A stretch of 37,657 nt of DNA from Pseudomonadota bacterium (GTDB lineage: Bacteria; Pseudomonadota; Gammaproteobacteria; Steroidobacterales; MnTg04): positions 1 through 37,657 of the forward strand of contig JADFSO010000026.1 of the NCBI GenBank assembly GCA_022560735.1. Direction: 5' to 3'. A model generated the notes under the pieces. It saw only the letters and a program-made list of their open reading frames with translations. It had not been told where the DNA came from and ran no database searches. The position numbers and the translations under genes are program-made. Positions 17,374-27,120 of the stretch are shown one piece after another (within the stretch, counting starts at the first letter, position 1; each line of letters begins with the position of its first letter).

Positions 17374-18345
17374 ATGGAGTTTTTCCGCGGTCTGCACAGT
17401 CTGCCGCCCGACAAGAAGCCGGGGCCGGGCCCCTGTGTCGCGACCATCGGCAATTTTGACGGCGTGCATCGCGGCCATCAGCAGCTTATCAGCGAGTTGA
17501 AGAAGGAAGGGGGGCGAAGAAAGCTGCCCGTTACGGTCGTGGTTTTCGAACCCACGCCGCAGGAATTTTTCGCCGGGGAGCGCTCGCCGGCCAGGTTGAC
17601 GCGATTCGGCGAGAAATATCACTTGCTCGAGGATGCGGGCGTGGACAAGCTCGTTTGTCTCAGGTTTGGCAGCGAATTGTCGGCGATGAGCCCGAGCGAA
17701 TTCGTGCAGCGGCTACTCGTAGGCGGTATGCAGCTGAGGCACCTGGTCATCGGCGACGATTTTCGTTTTGGCAAAGACCGGGCCGGCGATTTCGGCTTCC
17801 TGGCGCAGGCGGGGGAACAGGCTGGTTTTACGGTCGCAAGAACGGACAGCTTTGTGCTGGATGCCGCCAGGGTCAGCAGCAGCGGCATTCGCCAGGCGCT
17901 GAAACAGGGCGACCTGGCACAGGCGGAGCGCTGGCTGGGCCGGCCTTACGGCATGAAGGGGCGGGTGATCGAAGGGGAAAAGCTGGGTCGCCGGCTGGGA
18001 TTTCCCACCGCCAATATTCATCCGCGGCGGACGGTCTGCCCGGTCCACGGCATATACGCAGTGCGCGTGAACGGCCCCGGTCTCGAGCGGTGGCCCGGCG
18101 TGGCGAGTATCGGCAGCCGGCCAACCGTGAGCGCTGGCGAAGAAATCGTACTGGAGGTGCACCTGTTCGATTTCTCGGGCAATCTTTATGGCGCATCGCT
18201 GGAAGTATTGTTGCTGCACAAACTGCGGGAAGAAAAGCATTTTGCCAGCGTCGAGGCATTGACCGAACAGATGAAAAACGACGCCGACCGGGCTCTGCGG
18301 TTACTGGCGATGGATGAGGGTGGATCAAGCAGGGAACTGATGTGA
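17374..18345 (+). CDS. ribF: Bifunctional riboflavin kinase / FAD synthetase
   Basis: A 323-residue RibF, which phosphorylates riboflavin to FMN and then adenylates it to FAD. The N-terminal nucleotidyltransferase domain (1-~185) has ATIGNFDGVHRGHQQL and IGDDFRFGKDRAGDF, plus SSSGIRQALKQGD. The C-terminal kinase domain (~186-310) has GRVIEGEKLGRRLGFPTANI and the PTV.....LEVHLFDF strand. It follows murJ by 24 nt and ends overlapping the ileS start (ATGTGA), so translation of the two is probably coupled. Confidence 0.95.
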   Translation: MEFFRGLHSLPPDKKPGPGPCVATIGNFDGVHRGHQQLISELKKEGGRRKLPVTVVVFEPTPQEFFAGERSPARLTRFGEKYHLLEDAGVDKLVCLRFGSELSAMSPSEFVQRLLVGGMQLRHLVIGDDFRFGKDRAGDFGFLAQAGEQAGFTVARTDSFVLDAARVSSSGIRQALKQGDLAQAERWLGRPYGMKGRVIEGEKLGRRLGFPTANIHPRRTVCPVHGIYAVRVNGPGLERWPGVASIGSRPTVSAGEEIVLEVHLFDFSGNLYGASLEVLLLHKLREEKHFASVEALTEQMKNDADRALRLLAMDEGGSSRELM

Positions 18346-21152
18346 CGGACAGGGATTACAAGCACACGATCAATCTGCCAAAAACGGTGTTTCCGATGAA
18401 GGCCAACCTGGCCAACCGGGAACCCAAAATGCTCGAGCAATGGCAGCAGAGGCGGCTGTATGACAAATTACGCGAAATCGCCAAGGGCAGGCCACGGTTC
18501 TTGCTGCTCGACGGACCGCCATACGCAAACGGGCCGGTCCATATCGGCCACGCACTCAACAAGATACTCAAGGATATTATCGTCAAGTGCCGGACGCTCG
18601 ACGGTTACGATGCGCCTTTTATCCCCGCCTGGGATTGCCATGGCTTGCCGATCGAGTTGCAGGTCGAGAAAAAGAAGGGCCGGGCCGGCCAGAAAATCGA
18701 TGCGCGCGAGTTTCGCCAGGCCTGCCGCGACTATGCGCAGAAACAGATCGATGGTCAGCAACAGGACTTTATCCGTCTCGGCGTGATGGCCGACTGGGAC
18801 AACCCTTCGTATACCATGCATGCCTCCTACGAAGCGGCCCAGCTCAGGGGTTTCGCCAAAATCCTCGCGAACGGGCATGTCTACAAAGGTTACAAGCCGG
18901 TGCACTGGTGCCTGGATTGCCGCTCGGCGCTGGCGGAAGCCGAAGTCGAGTACCAGGACAAAATCTCGCCCGCCATCGATGTGCGTTTTGCCGCCGTAGA
19001 TCCTGCGTCAATCAATGCGTTGTGCGGTGCAAGCGGCGATGCGGCGGTGGATATCCCGATCTGGACCACGACCCCGTGGACCTTGCCCGCCAACCAGGCA
19101 GTGGCCGTGCACCCGGAGCTGGACTACGTGCTGGTAGAGACAGATCCGCCCGGGAATCAAGCGTGTCTGCTGTTGTCGGCGGGTCTGCTCGAATCGGTAA
19201 TGAAACGCTATTCCATTGAAAACTATAAAGTTATTGGAAGATGCATCGGATCCGATCTGCGAGGGCAATTACTCCAGCATCCTTTCTATGATCGCCAGGT
19301 TCCGGTGATCGGCGGAGACTATGTCACGCTGGAGGCGGGCACCGGCGCCGTGCACACCGCGCCGGGTCATGGTCAGGAAGACTTTGCCGCCGGTATCGAA
19401 AATGATCTGCCGATGGAAAACCCGGTTGGCGGCAATGGCTGTTTTGTCGCAGGCACGCCGTTGCTCGAAGGGCAACATGTACTTGCGGCCAACGATTTCA
19501 TTATCGATCTGTTGCAGGAAAAGGGTGCGTTGCTGTGTCATAAACCGATCGAGCACAGTTACCCGCATTGCTGGCGCCACAAGACGCCGCTGATTTTTCG
19601 CGCGACGCCGCAGTGGTTTATCGGCATGGACCAGGCTGGGTTGCGCCAGCAGGCCCTGGCCGAGATCGACAAGGTGGAGTGGCTGCCCGACTGGGGCAAA
19701 GCCCGGATCGTGGGCATGGTGGACGGCCGGCCCGACTGGTGCATTTCCAGGCAAAGGACCTGGGGCGTGCCGATTCCCCTTTTTATTCACAAAGACACCG
19801 ATGCATTGCATCCCGATAGCGCAGCCTTGATCGAAAAAGTGGCCGAGCGGGTCGAGAAGGACGGTATCGACGCCTGGTTCGAGCTGGATGCCAAAGAACT
19901 GCTGGGTGACGATGCGGAAGATTATGTGCAGGTGCGCGATATCGTCGACGTCTGGATGGACTCGGGGATGATGCATCATTGCCTGGCCGGCACGCGGCCG
20001 GAAACCACACCACCCGCCGAACTTTACCTGGAAGGCTCGGACCAGCACCGCGGCTGGTTCCAGTCCTCGTTGCTGACCTCGGTGGCGATGCATGGCCGAG
20101 CGCCGTACAGGCAGGTGCTGACGCACGGTTTCACAGTCGATGAAAACGGCCGGAAGATGTCAAAGTCGCTGGGCAACACCATCTCTCCGCAGGAAGTTAT
20201 CAATGTCATGGGTGCCGATGTTTTGCGCCTATGGGTGGCGGCCACCGACTATCGCGGAGAAATCAGCGTATCCGACGAAATCCTGAAGCGCTCGGCGGAC
20301 GCATACCGTCGAATTCGCAATACTTTCCGCTTCCTGCTGGGCAATCTGGACGGGTTCGACCCGGCCACCGACATGCTGCCCGTGGACCAGTGGCTGGCCC
20401 TCGATCGCTGGGCGCTGGATCGGGCCATGGCGTTGCAGGAAGAAATCATCCAGGCCTATCGCGATTATGAGTTCCACCATATCTATCAGAAAGTGCATAA
20501 TTTTTGCGTCAAGGATATGGGCGGTTTCTACCTCGATATCATCAAGGACCGCCTGTACACGACGCCGGTCGATGGCAGGATGCGCCGTTCTGCGCAATGC
20601 CTGATGTTCCACGTCGCCGAGGCGATGGTTCGCTGGCTGGCGCCGATTATCAGTTTTACCGCCGAGGAAATCTGGCAGAACCTGCCCGGGCAGCGCGAAG
20701 AGTCGGTATTTTTCTCGACCTGGTATGAGTGGCCGAAACTTCCGGCTAGCGATCCGGGGCTGGACTGGGATCGGCTGATCGAAGTCAGCAACGCAGTCGA
20801 TCGGGAACTCGAGCGTTTGCGTGATGAGGAGGTCATCGGTTCATCGCTCGCTGCCGAGGTCGATCTGTATTGCGATGAGGAATTGCGGTGCATTTTGGAT
20901 CGGCTGAATGGAGAATTGCGTTTCCTGTTGCTGACTTCCAGCGCGCGCGTACATAAGCTGAGTAAAGCCCCGGATGGTGCAACCCGGGTGAGCGACGCCT
21001 TGTCCGTGGTCGCGGCTGCGTGCGAACATGCCAAGTGTGTGCGATGCTGGCATCGCCGCGCTGAAGTGGGTAGTAACCCGGATCACCCGGAAATTTGTGA
21101 ACGATGTGTCGGGAATATTTCCGGCAAAGCCGAGGATCGGCAATTCCTATGA
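18342..21152 (+). CDS. ileS: Isoleucyl-tRNA synthetase
   Basis: A 936-residue class I enzyme that charges tRNA-Ile and edits misactivated valine. It shows the HIGH box (PYANGPVHIGHALNKILKD), the editing domain (TTTPWTLPANQAVAVHPELD region), the KMSKS loop (ENGRKMSKSLGNTISPQEV) and a C-terminal zinc knuckle (CVRCWHRR ... HPEICERCVGN). The length is standard for the bacterial type with a C-terminal zinc site. It starts at GTG 18342, overlapping ribF by 4 nt, and its TGA overlaps the lspA ATG (ATGA). Confidence 0.97.
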   Translation: MTDRDYKHTINLPKTVFPMKANLANREPKMLEQWQQRRLYDKLREIAKGRPRFLLLDGPPYANGPVHIGHALNKILKDIIVKCRTLDGYDAPFIPAWDCHGLPIELQVEKKKGRAGQKIDAREFRQACRDYAQKQIDGQQQDFIRLGVMADWDNPSYTMHASYEAAQLRGFAKILANGHVYKGYKPVHWCLDCRSALAEAEVEYQDKISPAIDVRFAAVDPASINALCGASGDAAVDIPIWTTTPWTLPANQAVAVHPELDYVLVETDPPGNQACLLLSAGLLESVMKRYSIENYKVIGRCIGSDLRGQLLQHPFYDRQVPVIGGDYVTLEAGTGAVHTAPGHGQEDFAAGIENDLPMENPVGGNGCFVAGTPLLEGQHVLAANDFIIDLLQEKGALLCHKPIEHSYPHCWRHKTPLIFRATPQWFIGMDQAGLRQQALAEIDKVEWLPDWGKARIVGMVDGRPDWCISRQRTWGVPIPLFIHKDTDALHPDSAALIEKVAERVEKDGIDAWFELDAKELLGDDAEDYVQVRDIVDVWMDSGMMHHCLAGTRPETTPPAELYLEGSDQHRGWFQSSLLTSVAMHGRAPYRQVLTHGFTVDENGRKMSKSLGNTISPQEVINVMGADVLRLWVAATDYRGEISVSDEILKRSADAYRRIRNTFRFLLGNLDGFDPATDMLPVDQWLALDRWALDRAMALQEEIIQAYRDYEFHHIYQKVHNFCVKDMGGFYLDIIKDRLYTTPVDGRMRRSAQCLMFHVAEAMVRWLAPIISFTAEEIWQNLPGQREESVFFSTWYEWPKLPASDPGLDWDRLIEVSNAVDRELERLRDEEVIGSSLAAEVDLYCDEELRCILDRLNGELRFLLLTSSARVHKLSKAPDGATRVSDALSVVAAACEHAKCVRCWHRRAEVGSNPDHPEICERCVGNISGKAEDRQFL

Positions 21153-21670
21153 GCAACAAGACAGCAGCACGCGAGACCGCAACGCACTGGCTCTGGCTGG
21201 TGCCACCGGTCGTAATGGCCGACCAGTTGAGCAAATGGCTGATCGCCGAGTACCTGGAGCTGTTCAGCCGAATCGAATTGCTGTCGATGCTGGGGATAAC
21301 GCGCCTGCACAACACGGGTGCGGCATTCAGTTTTCTGGCCAACGCCGGGGGCTGGCAACGCTGGTTTTTCGTGTTGCTCGGAGCCGGTGTTACCGTAATG
21401 ATCCTGGTCTGGCTTAGAAAGTTGCCATCCCAAGGCCAGGGAGTTCTCGCGGCGGGTCTCGCTCTGGTGGCTTCCGGTGCGCTGGGCAATGTGATCGACC
21501 GGGTCTGGCATGGCTATGTGCTCGACTTTATCAGCGTGCATTATGGCGACTGGTATTTCCCGGCTTTCAATATTGCCGATATCGCGATAACCATTGGCGC
21601 CGGCCTGCTGATTCTCGATGCAGCGCTTGAGTATATCCGCAGCAGGGCCGGCACGTCTGAATCAAAATAA
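21149..21670 (+). CDS. lspA: Lipoprotein signal peptidase (signal peptidase II)
   Basis: A 173-residue inner-membrane aspartyl protease that removes signal peptides from prolipoproteins. Four hydrophobic helices are visible. The catalytic Asp residues lie in [19 protein letters not shown] and in [19 protein letters not shown] and [12 protein letters not shown] are conserved family stretches. The ATG at 21149 overlaps the ileS stop. In Pseudomonas and E. coli an FKBP-type isomerase gene (fkpB) comes next; here ispH follows after 16 nt. Confidence 0.96.
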   Translation: MSNKTAARETATHWLWLVPPVVMADQLSKWLIAEYLELFSRIELLSMLGITRLHNTGAAFSFLANAGGWQRWFFVLLGAGVTVMILVWLRKLPSQGQGVLAAGLALVASGALGNVIDRVWHGYVLDFISVHYGDWYFPAFNIADIAITIGAGLLILDAALEYIRSRAGTSESK

Positions 21671-21686
21671 TGCGAGCTGTTTCAAC

Positions 21687-22628
21687 ATGGAAATCCTGCT
21701 AGCAAACCCCAGGGGGTTCTGTGCCGGCGTCGATCGGGCGATCGAGATCGTCGAGCAGGCGATCGTCAAGTTCGGTGCGCCGATCTATGTGCGCCACGAG
21801 GTCGTGCATAACCGCTTTGTCGTTGACGGGTTGAAGCACATGGGCGCGGTGTTCGTTAAAGAACTCGCCGAAGTGCCGGATGGCGCGACCGTGATTTTCA
21901 GCGCGCATGGCGTATCGCGCGCGGTCCAGGAAGAAGCGGAACAACGCGGCCTTGCCGTGCTCGATGCGACCTGTCCGCTGGTGACCAAGGTTCACATGGA
22001 AGTCATTCGTTATGCTCGCGCGGGGCGCGACGTGGTACTGATCGGCCACCGCGGGCATCCCGAGGTCGAAGGGACGATGGGGCAGTTCAGCAAACTCAGC
22101 GATGCGGATATTTACCTGGTCGAATCACCCGACGATGTGTCCGAACTGGAAGTAAAAAATCCCGAGACCCTGGCTTTTGTAACCCAGACGACCTTGTCGG
22201 TGGACGATACCGCAGAAATCATCGAAGCGCTGAAAAAGCGGTACCCGGCCTTGTCCGGGCCGCGCAAGGAAGATATTTGTTATGCGACCCAGAACCGGCA
22301 GGATGCCGTGAAGTCCCTGGTCAGGCAATGCAATGTCATTCTCGTCGTCGGCTCTCCCAACAGCTCGAACTCGAATCGCCTGCGCGAAATTGCGGAAAAA
22401 AATGGCAAGTCGGGTTACCTGGTCGACGGGCCGGACGATTTGCGGCGCGCATGGTTTTCCGAGGATGACATTGTCGGTGTTACGGCCGGTGCGTCGGCGC
22501 CGGAACTGTTGGTGCGGCAGGTGGTTGACCGGCTGATGGAATGGGGTGGCAAAACGACGACAGAGCAGACCGGCAAGGAAGAACATATCGTATTCTCCTT
22601 GCCGAAGGTGCTGCGCAGCAATCGATAA
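21687..22628 (+). CDS. ispH: 4-hydroxy-3-methylbut-2-enyl diphosphate reductase
   Basis: A 313-residue iron-sulfur enzyme for the last step of the MEP isoprenoid pathway, giving IPP and DMAPP, the substrates that IspB uses. The three cluster cysteines are visible in [33 protein letters not shown] and [20 protein letters not shown]. The active-site [13 protein letters not shown] and [16 protein letters not shown] (here [14 protein letters not shown]) motifs are present. The start at 21687 ([14 protein letters not shown]) matches the family; upstream codons belong to the end of lspA. A REP cluster follows. Confidence 0.97.
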   Translation: MEILLANPRGFCAGVDRAIEIVEQAIVKFGAPIYVRHEVVHNRFVVDGLKHMGAVFVKELAEVPDGATVIFSAHGVSRAVQEEAEQRGLAVLDATCPLVTKVHMEVIRYARAGRDVVLIGHRGHPEVEGTMGQFSKLSDADIYLVESPDDVSELEVKNPETLAFVTQTTLSVDDTAEIIEALKKRYPALSGPRKEDICYATQNRQDAVKSLVRQCNVILVVGSPNSSNSNRLREIAEKNGKSGYLVDGPDDLRRAWFSEDDIVGVTAGASAPELLVRQVVDRLMEWGGKTTTEQTGKEEHIVFSLPKVLRSNR

Positions 22629-22633
22629 ACGGG

Positions 22634-22758
22634 TTTTGTCGCCATTTTCCAATCGGGCCTGAAGGCCCTCCTACGCGACCCGGAGAAAATTGTAGGAGCG
22701 GCTTTAGCCGCGATTGCCCCCTATCGGGCCTGAAGGCTCTCCTACGGTTGCGACAAAA
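22634..22758. repeat. REP/BIME-like cluster with outer inverted repeat
   Basis: Three palindromic units in the order A' (22651-22675), B (22690-22714), A' (22722-22745) lie between the converging ispH and pilE genes. They use the same arms as the other clusters (TCGGGCCTGAAGGCCCTCCT; TAGGAGCGGCTTTAGCCGCG). The whole block is bounded by TTTTGTCGC (22634-22642) and its inverse GCGACAAAA (22750-22758). This is the most complete copy in the window and may also serve to end or protect the two converging transcripts. Confidence 0.8.
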
Positions 22759-22787
22759 TATTCCCGTGCCTGATTGTTTTCCTGCCT

Positions 22788-23225
22788 TTACCAGCAGGTC
22801 TGGGTTTCATCCACCGCCGCTTGCGATTCTGCATAACGAACACCAGACTGGGTGATGCTGAACAAGGCGCAGTCATCGTCGTTTAGCTGGGGGGATCCAG
22901 CCGCAGGTACAGCGCTCACCGTGTAGCCGACGGTCAGTCCACCGGCGCCTGCGACGATTGCAATGTTGTAGTAAACATTTTCTGATGCAGGGATACCCAG
23001 GCCTACCGGCGGCGGATTATTGACATCCGTCGTGTAGGTGTTGTTCTGCATGTAGAACTTTTCCTGCTCCGCCTGCACGCGCAGAAGCGTGGTTTTCGCT
23101 TCCGTGCGCTTCGCCCGGATCACAAAGTCCCGATAGGCGGGGACGCCGATGGCGAGCAGAATCCCGACGATCAGGATCACTGTCATCAGTTCTACCAGGG
23201 TAAATCCTTTTGCCGTTTTTCTCAT
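22788..23225 (-). CDS. pilE: Type IV pilin-like protein PilE
   Basis: A 145-residue minor pilin with a short leader MRKTAKG cut before FTLVELMTVILIVGILLAIG (methylated Phe1, Glu5) by prepilin peptidase. A hydrophobic N-terminal helix and a globular domain follow, with two Cys near the end (DDDC ... TQTCW) fitting the C-terminal disulfide loop. It is the last gene of the minor pilin operon, 15 nt after pilY1, as in Pseudomonas. It probably helps prime pilus assembly rather than forming the fibre body, because the major pilin is normally encoded elsewhere. No clear terminator follows before the REP cluster. Confidence 0.88.
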   Translation of the reverse strand: MRKTAKGFTLVELMTVILIVGILLAIGVPAYRDFVIRAKRTEAKTTLLRVQAEQEKFYMQNNTYTTDVNNPPPVGLGIPASENVYYNIAIVAGAGGLTVGYTVSAVPAAGSPQLNDDDCALFSITQSGVRYAESQAAVDETQTCW

Positions 23226-23240
23226 TTACAGTGCTGGCGG

Positions 23241-26200
23241 TTATTCCGCCCCGTCCTGGTTCCAGAATGTTCGTATGGGGTCATTATCGAATCCCAGGTT
23301 ACAAACTTCAAGCCCGACTATACATTCCGGATTCGGCGTACATTGATTGCCCACACAATTGTTCGGGTCGTCGGGAGACGGGAACAGGAATACCACTTCC
23401 GGTGCTATACCACCGGTCTTGAGTGTTCTCGACCTGTCATCGATGTCGAGATTGAGATCGCCGTCCTGGTCGAGATCGGTAAACGGCGACGCATTGACGG
23501 CATTTACCGCGTACAGCCGGTTCAGGCCCGTGCTGAGAGCGCAGCCGGTCACACCGGCTTGAGGAGAAAATGTCGTGAAGAAGATCTTGTTATCGAAGGT
23601 TCTCGATTCAGCAAGCACTTTCTCGCCCAGGTTGGACAGGTTGAGTTTCCAGCCGCGCGTACTGACCGGCAACATCGCAGCCGGGTCAAGGCTGATATCG
23701 ATCAGGTTCGGATCAAGGTGCGTAATCGGAACCATTGCGTCAAACTCCAGCTGAGTCATTTTCCGAAACAGGTCGTAGTCGCGCAAGGCGTAGAACCAGT
23801 CGGCCACGTCGGTTTCCAGCGGATGGGCTCGATAACCCGAGCCAAGTGCGATGCTGAGATAGCGTTGGCCACTGCCCGCGATGATCGCGGTATCGGGAGC
23901 GTAGTAAAAACGCCGCGTATCCGCCAGCGGGGCAGGCGCCGCCAGGTCCGCCGCACCGAGTGACGCGAAGACGCCACCGGCAACCAGGCTATCGACGAAC
24001 AGTCCGTTGGAAATATCGAAACGGAATACCCGGCCGCCCATGTCGGCAGCGTACATGCGATCGGCGAAACCATCGCTATCGATATCCAGCACGCGAATAT
24101 CGGCGGCGATGGAGTTATTCATCGCCGACAGGGTCAGGTTGGCGGCCGGGTCGTCACCGGCCCACCACAACAGGTCCCCACTGATCGCATCGAGCATATA
24201 AATGGTGTTACCGAACAAATCCACGCTATAGTCCGTGTTGTCCTGGGTAGGATCGTAACCGCCGCCAAAAATCAACACGCGCTTATCCACGTTCTGGCTG
24301 GCGCCGGCGATATTGACTCTTGCCGGTGTCGGTGTTGACCAGGTCTGGCTGAGATGAGGCAAGTCGGCAATGCCCTTGACCCACATCAGGATCGGGTTGT
24401 TCTTTGCAGTAACGTCCAGCGCGTAATAATTTTTTCCGCCACGACGTTGACCGAAATACAAATGGACTTTGTCGCCATCGAGCGGCTCTATAATACCGTT
24501 ACGATTAACGTCAATGATTAGCGTGCGCATGTTTCCGTCCACGCCATAATGCTTGTCTGGTGTCAAGGGGTTGACATACAGCTCCTTGAGGGAGGGAAGC
24601 AGTTCCTGTGGAATGAACGCCCACAGTTCAGCGCCGGTAGCCATATCGATGGCGTGCACAAAGCCATCGTTGGTCGCGTTGAAAATTACCGCGTCATTGA
24701 TATCGGGCACGGCGGCTGTCCCGCCGTAGATTACCGATGCGGGTTTTGCGTGCATCGGGTCACCCATGGCAAAGCGGGTTTCCAGTACATCGCCATCCCC
24801 GTCTTCATCGGTCACGTCCACTCCACGACCCCAGTCAATCAGATCGGCCAGTAACGGGTCGCCGGCATTGCCGATATTCAGCAAGTTGTTATCTATCTTG
24901 TTGTTGCTGTTATCAAAATTGTTATTGCTGCTGGTCAGCAGACTGCCACCACCCGGAATGGGGTAATTGCCCGTATAGGTATAAAGGTTTCTAAAAGACG
25001 GGCCAGGCAGTTCGTGTGCCGCACCGCCTTCCCCGACGTTGCCGCCATCGACTCCTGCCGACCAAAAACTTTGTGCAGAGGCGGCAAAAAAACCGGTAAG
25101 CGGGTTAATCGCCGGGTTGCCCAGGCTGTCGACGACGATACCGTTCTTCAAGGCGTATTTCTTCAGGTTTCCCGGCCAGTGTTCATTATCCGATGACTCA
25201 AAAACTGAGACAAATACATCGTTCAGGCTGCGGGTTCGATTAAATGCATTGACCGATATACTGGGAGCGGTAAAGGTTGCACTGGTATCCAGGATCTCCA
25301 AAACCGTCTGGACGAGCGCGCTGGCCAGCGATGGCGCATCGTCGGCGATGAAATAGCGCCCGCCACCATCATCCGCAGTTTCCTGCAAAATCGGTATGTC
25401 GATCGTAAATCCGACCGTGTATGTGGTTACGTACTGACGACTTGCAAGGCTGCTGTTCAGATCGGTTTTGAACAAGTACTCTGCCGCGTCATCCAGGCAG
25501 GCGCCATCGCCACCTGCACCATCACAACTTGTGCCCACCAGGGTATTGAAATCGGTCTGCGCTTCAATGCGCGCGTTGGCGTCCTGATCGGCAGTCGGCA
25601 GGCCATCGGTGATCATCACAATAAAATTTTCCTGACAGGAAAACTCTACCGGACTTTGGTACTCACTTTGATTCAAAGTCTTGCGTGATCCGGGAATGGA
25701 TGGCAGCGGGTTGCCCGTTCCGTTTTCAGAAGTTAGGCCAAAGTCAACGGACAGGCCCTGGTAATACAAGCCGGCCTCATACATAGCCTCCGACAGTGGC
25801 GTGAATCCGTCAGCAACCAGCGAATCTATAGTTGCGCTAAGTGACGCCATACCGGTGGTGACATCCACCATCTCGTGGATAATCATACCGCCTTGTGAGC
25901 GGGTCTCGACAGGGTCTCCCTTGTGGTTGTTGCTGAAACGCATCAGGGCGACATTTACGCCGGAGATGGAGCTCAGCATCGTCTTGGTAACGCTCTTTAG
26001 TATGTTCATACGGGAGGTTTTGATTGTTGGCGGGCTCACTGCATAATTCAGGTAGTTGCCATCGTAAATGGTGTAAGCAGTCTGCGTCCCCCACGCTATC
26101 TGCTGGGCTGCCAGATCAGTCCACGGTCCGCCATCCATGGCGTAAATCTCATTGATATTTCCATTTACCTCACCATGCACTCCCGAATCGTTTTCACATT

Positions 26201-26651
26201 CAACAAAAAAGGTGTCGCGGGCGAGTGCCACCGTGCTTATTGGGCCCCAAAAGCTCGTACCCTCATCGTATTGGGCTATTGTAGCGGTCGCTAAACCGTT
26301 GGTGCCAAGAGACTGTGTCGACCAGTCACAATGATTATTAACACTTAGAAACCACTCCGCTGACGTTGAGCAATCGGGAAGAGCACCACCGGAGCCTACG
26401 CGATAATAGATCCTGCTTGCGTCGCAGGAACCAGCGTACACGGTACTCGAGTCAAATGCCGGGACCGTATCCACGTCGGTATTCATCGATCCAGACGTAT
26501 CAAGAATAAACAATATGTTCGGCTGTGCACTGCCGGCCACGTTGCTGTCAACGCGGTAAATTTCCGTATCGTCGGCCTGTACCGGTACGCTGATTCCGAG
26601 GGACAGAATCAGCCCCAGGGAAAATGCGCTTAGTCGTGTCAGTTTGTTCAT
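23241..26651 (-). CDS. pilY1: PilY1-like type IV pilus tip/biogenesis protein
   Basis: A 1136-residue secreted protein with a signal peptide (MNKLTRLSAFSLGLILSLGI ... VQADD). The N-terminal half has a von Willebrand A-type domain with an intact MIDAS start (ILFILDTSGSMNTD) and later VMITDGLPTADQDAN. The C-terminal half is the PilY1 beta-propeller, with NATNDGFVHAIDMATGAELW, FGQRRGGKNYYALDVTAKNN and a calcium-type loop DIDSDGFADRMYAADMGGRV. PilY1 proteins sit at the pilus tip and affect adhesion, surface sensing and retraction. The ATG at 26651 gives a proper signal peptide; 12 upstream codons are rejected. It lies in the usual place between pilX and pilE, but a small extra gene intervenes after pilX. 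Confidence 0.92.
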   Translation of the reverse strand: MNKLTRLSAFSLGLILSLGISVPVQADDTEIYRVDSNVAGSAQPNILFILDTSGSMNTDVDTVPAFDSSTVYAGSCDASRIYYRVGSGGALPDCSTSAEWFLSVNNHCDWSTQSLGTNGLATATIAQYDEGTSFWGPISTVALARDTFFVECENDSGVHGEVNGNINEIYAMDGGPWTDLAAQQIAWGTQTAYTIYDGNYLNYAVSPPTIKTSRMNILKSVTKTMLSSISGVNVALMRFSNNHKGDPVETRSQGGMIIHEMVDVTTGMASLSATIDSLVADGFTPLSEAMYEAGLYYQGLSVDFGLTSENGTGNPLPSIPGSRKTLNQSEYQSPVEFSCQENFIVMITDGLPTADQDANARIEAQTDFNTLVGTSCDGAGGDGACLDDAAEYLFKTDLNSSLASRQYVTTYTVGFTIDIPILQETADDGGGRYFIADDAPSLASALVQTVLEILDTSATFTAPSISVNAFNRTRSLNDVFVSVFESSDNEHWPGNLKKYALKNGIVVDSLGNPAINPLTGFFAASAQSFWSAGVDGGNVGEGGAAHELPGPSFRNLYTYTGNYPIPGGGSLLTSSNNNFDNSNNKIDNNLLNIGNAGDPLLADLIDWGRGVDVTDEDGDGDVLETRFAMGDPMHAKPASVIYGGTAAVPDINDAVIFNATNDGFVHAIDMATGAELWAFIPQELLPSLKELYVNPLTPDKHYGVDGNMRTLIIDVNRNGIIEPLDGDKVHLYFGQRRGGKNYYALDVTAKNNPILMWVKGIADLPHLSQTWSTPTPARVNIAGASQNVDKRVLIFGGGYDPTQDNTDYSVDLFGNTIYMLDAISGDLLWWAGDDPAANLTLSAMNNSIAADIRVLDIDSDGFADRMYAADMGGRVFRFDISNGLFVDSLVAGGVFASLGAADLAAPAPLADTRRFYYAPDTAIIAGSGQRYLSIALGSGYRAHPLETDVADWFYALRDYDLFRKMTQLEFDAMVPITHLDPNLIDISLDPAAMLPVSTRGWKLNLSNLGEKVLAESRTFDNKIFFTTFSPQAGVTGCALSTGLNRLYAVNAVNASPFTDLDQDGDLNLDIDDRSRTLKTGGIAPEVVFLFPSPDDPNNCVGNQCTPNPECIVGLEVCNLGFDNDPIRTFWNQDGAE

Positions 26652-26726
26652 GGCCGTAACCTCTACTCTAAATCCATTTATTTGCAAAACTCAGTTCGCC
26701 GCATACATCGGCGAAACCAAAACCTG

Positions 26727-27068
26727 TCATTCGTCTGGAAAATGACCTTGAAGCATCATCCGCGTCACCGACTTGCTTTTCGGGTCGTAAAAAATATCCA
26801 GGCCATTGCCTGGCGTACGCGACAGGCGCCGGAAATCCTTGTATTCAACGGGCTCGCCGTTGACCAGGTAGCGAGTGCCGGCGCTCAGACTGAGCGTCAA
26901 TTCAGCGCAACCGGAACAGCGCCGGACCAAAATGTAACCATTGCTGTTGCCAGGCAAACGGAGATCCGAAGTCGAACTCTCAATGCCTTCTTCCAGGATC
27001 GTGATCTGGGTTGCCGCAATACTGAATACGGACAAGCTGAGGATCAGGGCCAGTGTTCGAATGTTCAT
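26727..27068 (-). CDS. Small exported protein with CxxC motif, unknown function
   Basis: A 113-residue protein with an N-terminal signal-like helix (MNIRTLALILSLSVFSIAAT) and then a small soluble domain holding one CxxC pair (ILVRRCSGCAELTLSLS). The ATG at 27068 has a good ribosome site (GGAGAGAAAG, 1-2 nt before ATG spacing to GGAG about 8). It is transcribed with, and lies between, pilX and pilY1, with gaps of 52 and 75 nt. I do not recognise the family. P. aeruginosa has pilY2 after pilY1, a small gene of little-known role, but not at this place. The CxxC could carry a disulfide, a redox site or a metal. Envelope location and a link to pilus assembly are inferred from the signal peptide and context only. 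Confidence 0.7.
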   Translation of the reverse strand: MNIRTLALILSLSVFSIAATQITILEEGIESSTSDLRLPGNSNGYILVRRCSGCAELTLSLSAGTRYLVNGEPVEYKDFRRLSRTPGNGLDIFYDPKSKSVTRMMLQGHFPDE

Positions 27069-27120
27069 ACTTTCTCTCCAAAAAAACCGTTGCCTGGACG
27101 ATTTGCCTGTGCAGGCAAGA

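Noticed and set aside
19269..20126. 285-codon open frame antisense to ileS
   Set aside because: Opposite a fully conserved synthetase; no domain, no ribosome site.
22634..22758. CRISPR array
   Set aside because: The units are palindromes of two types in alternating orientation with short unequal gaps, without spacer-length unique sequence.
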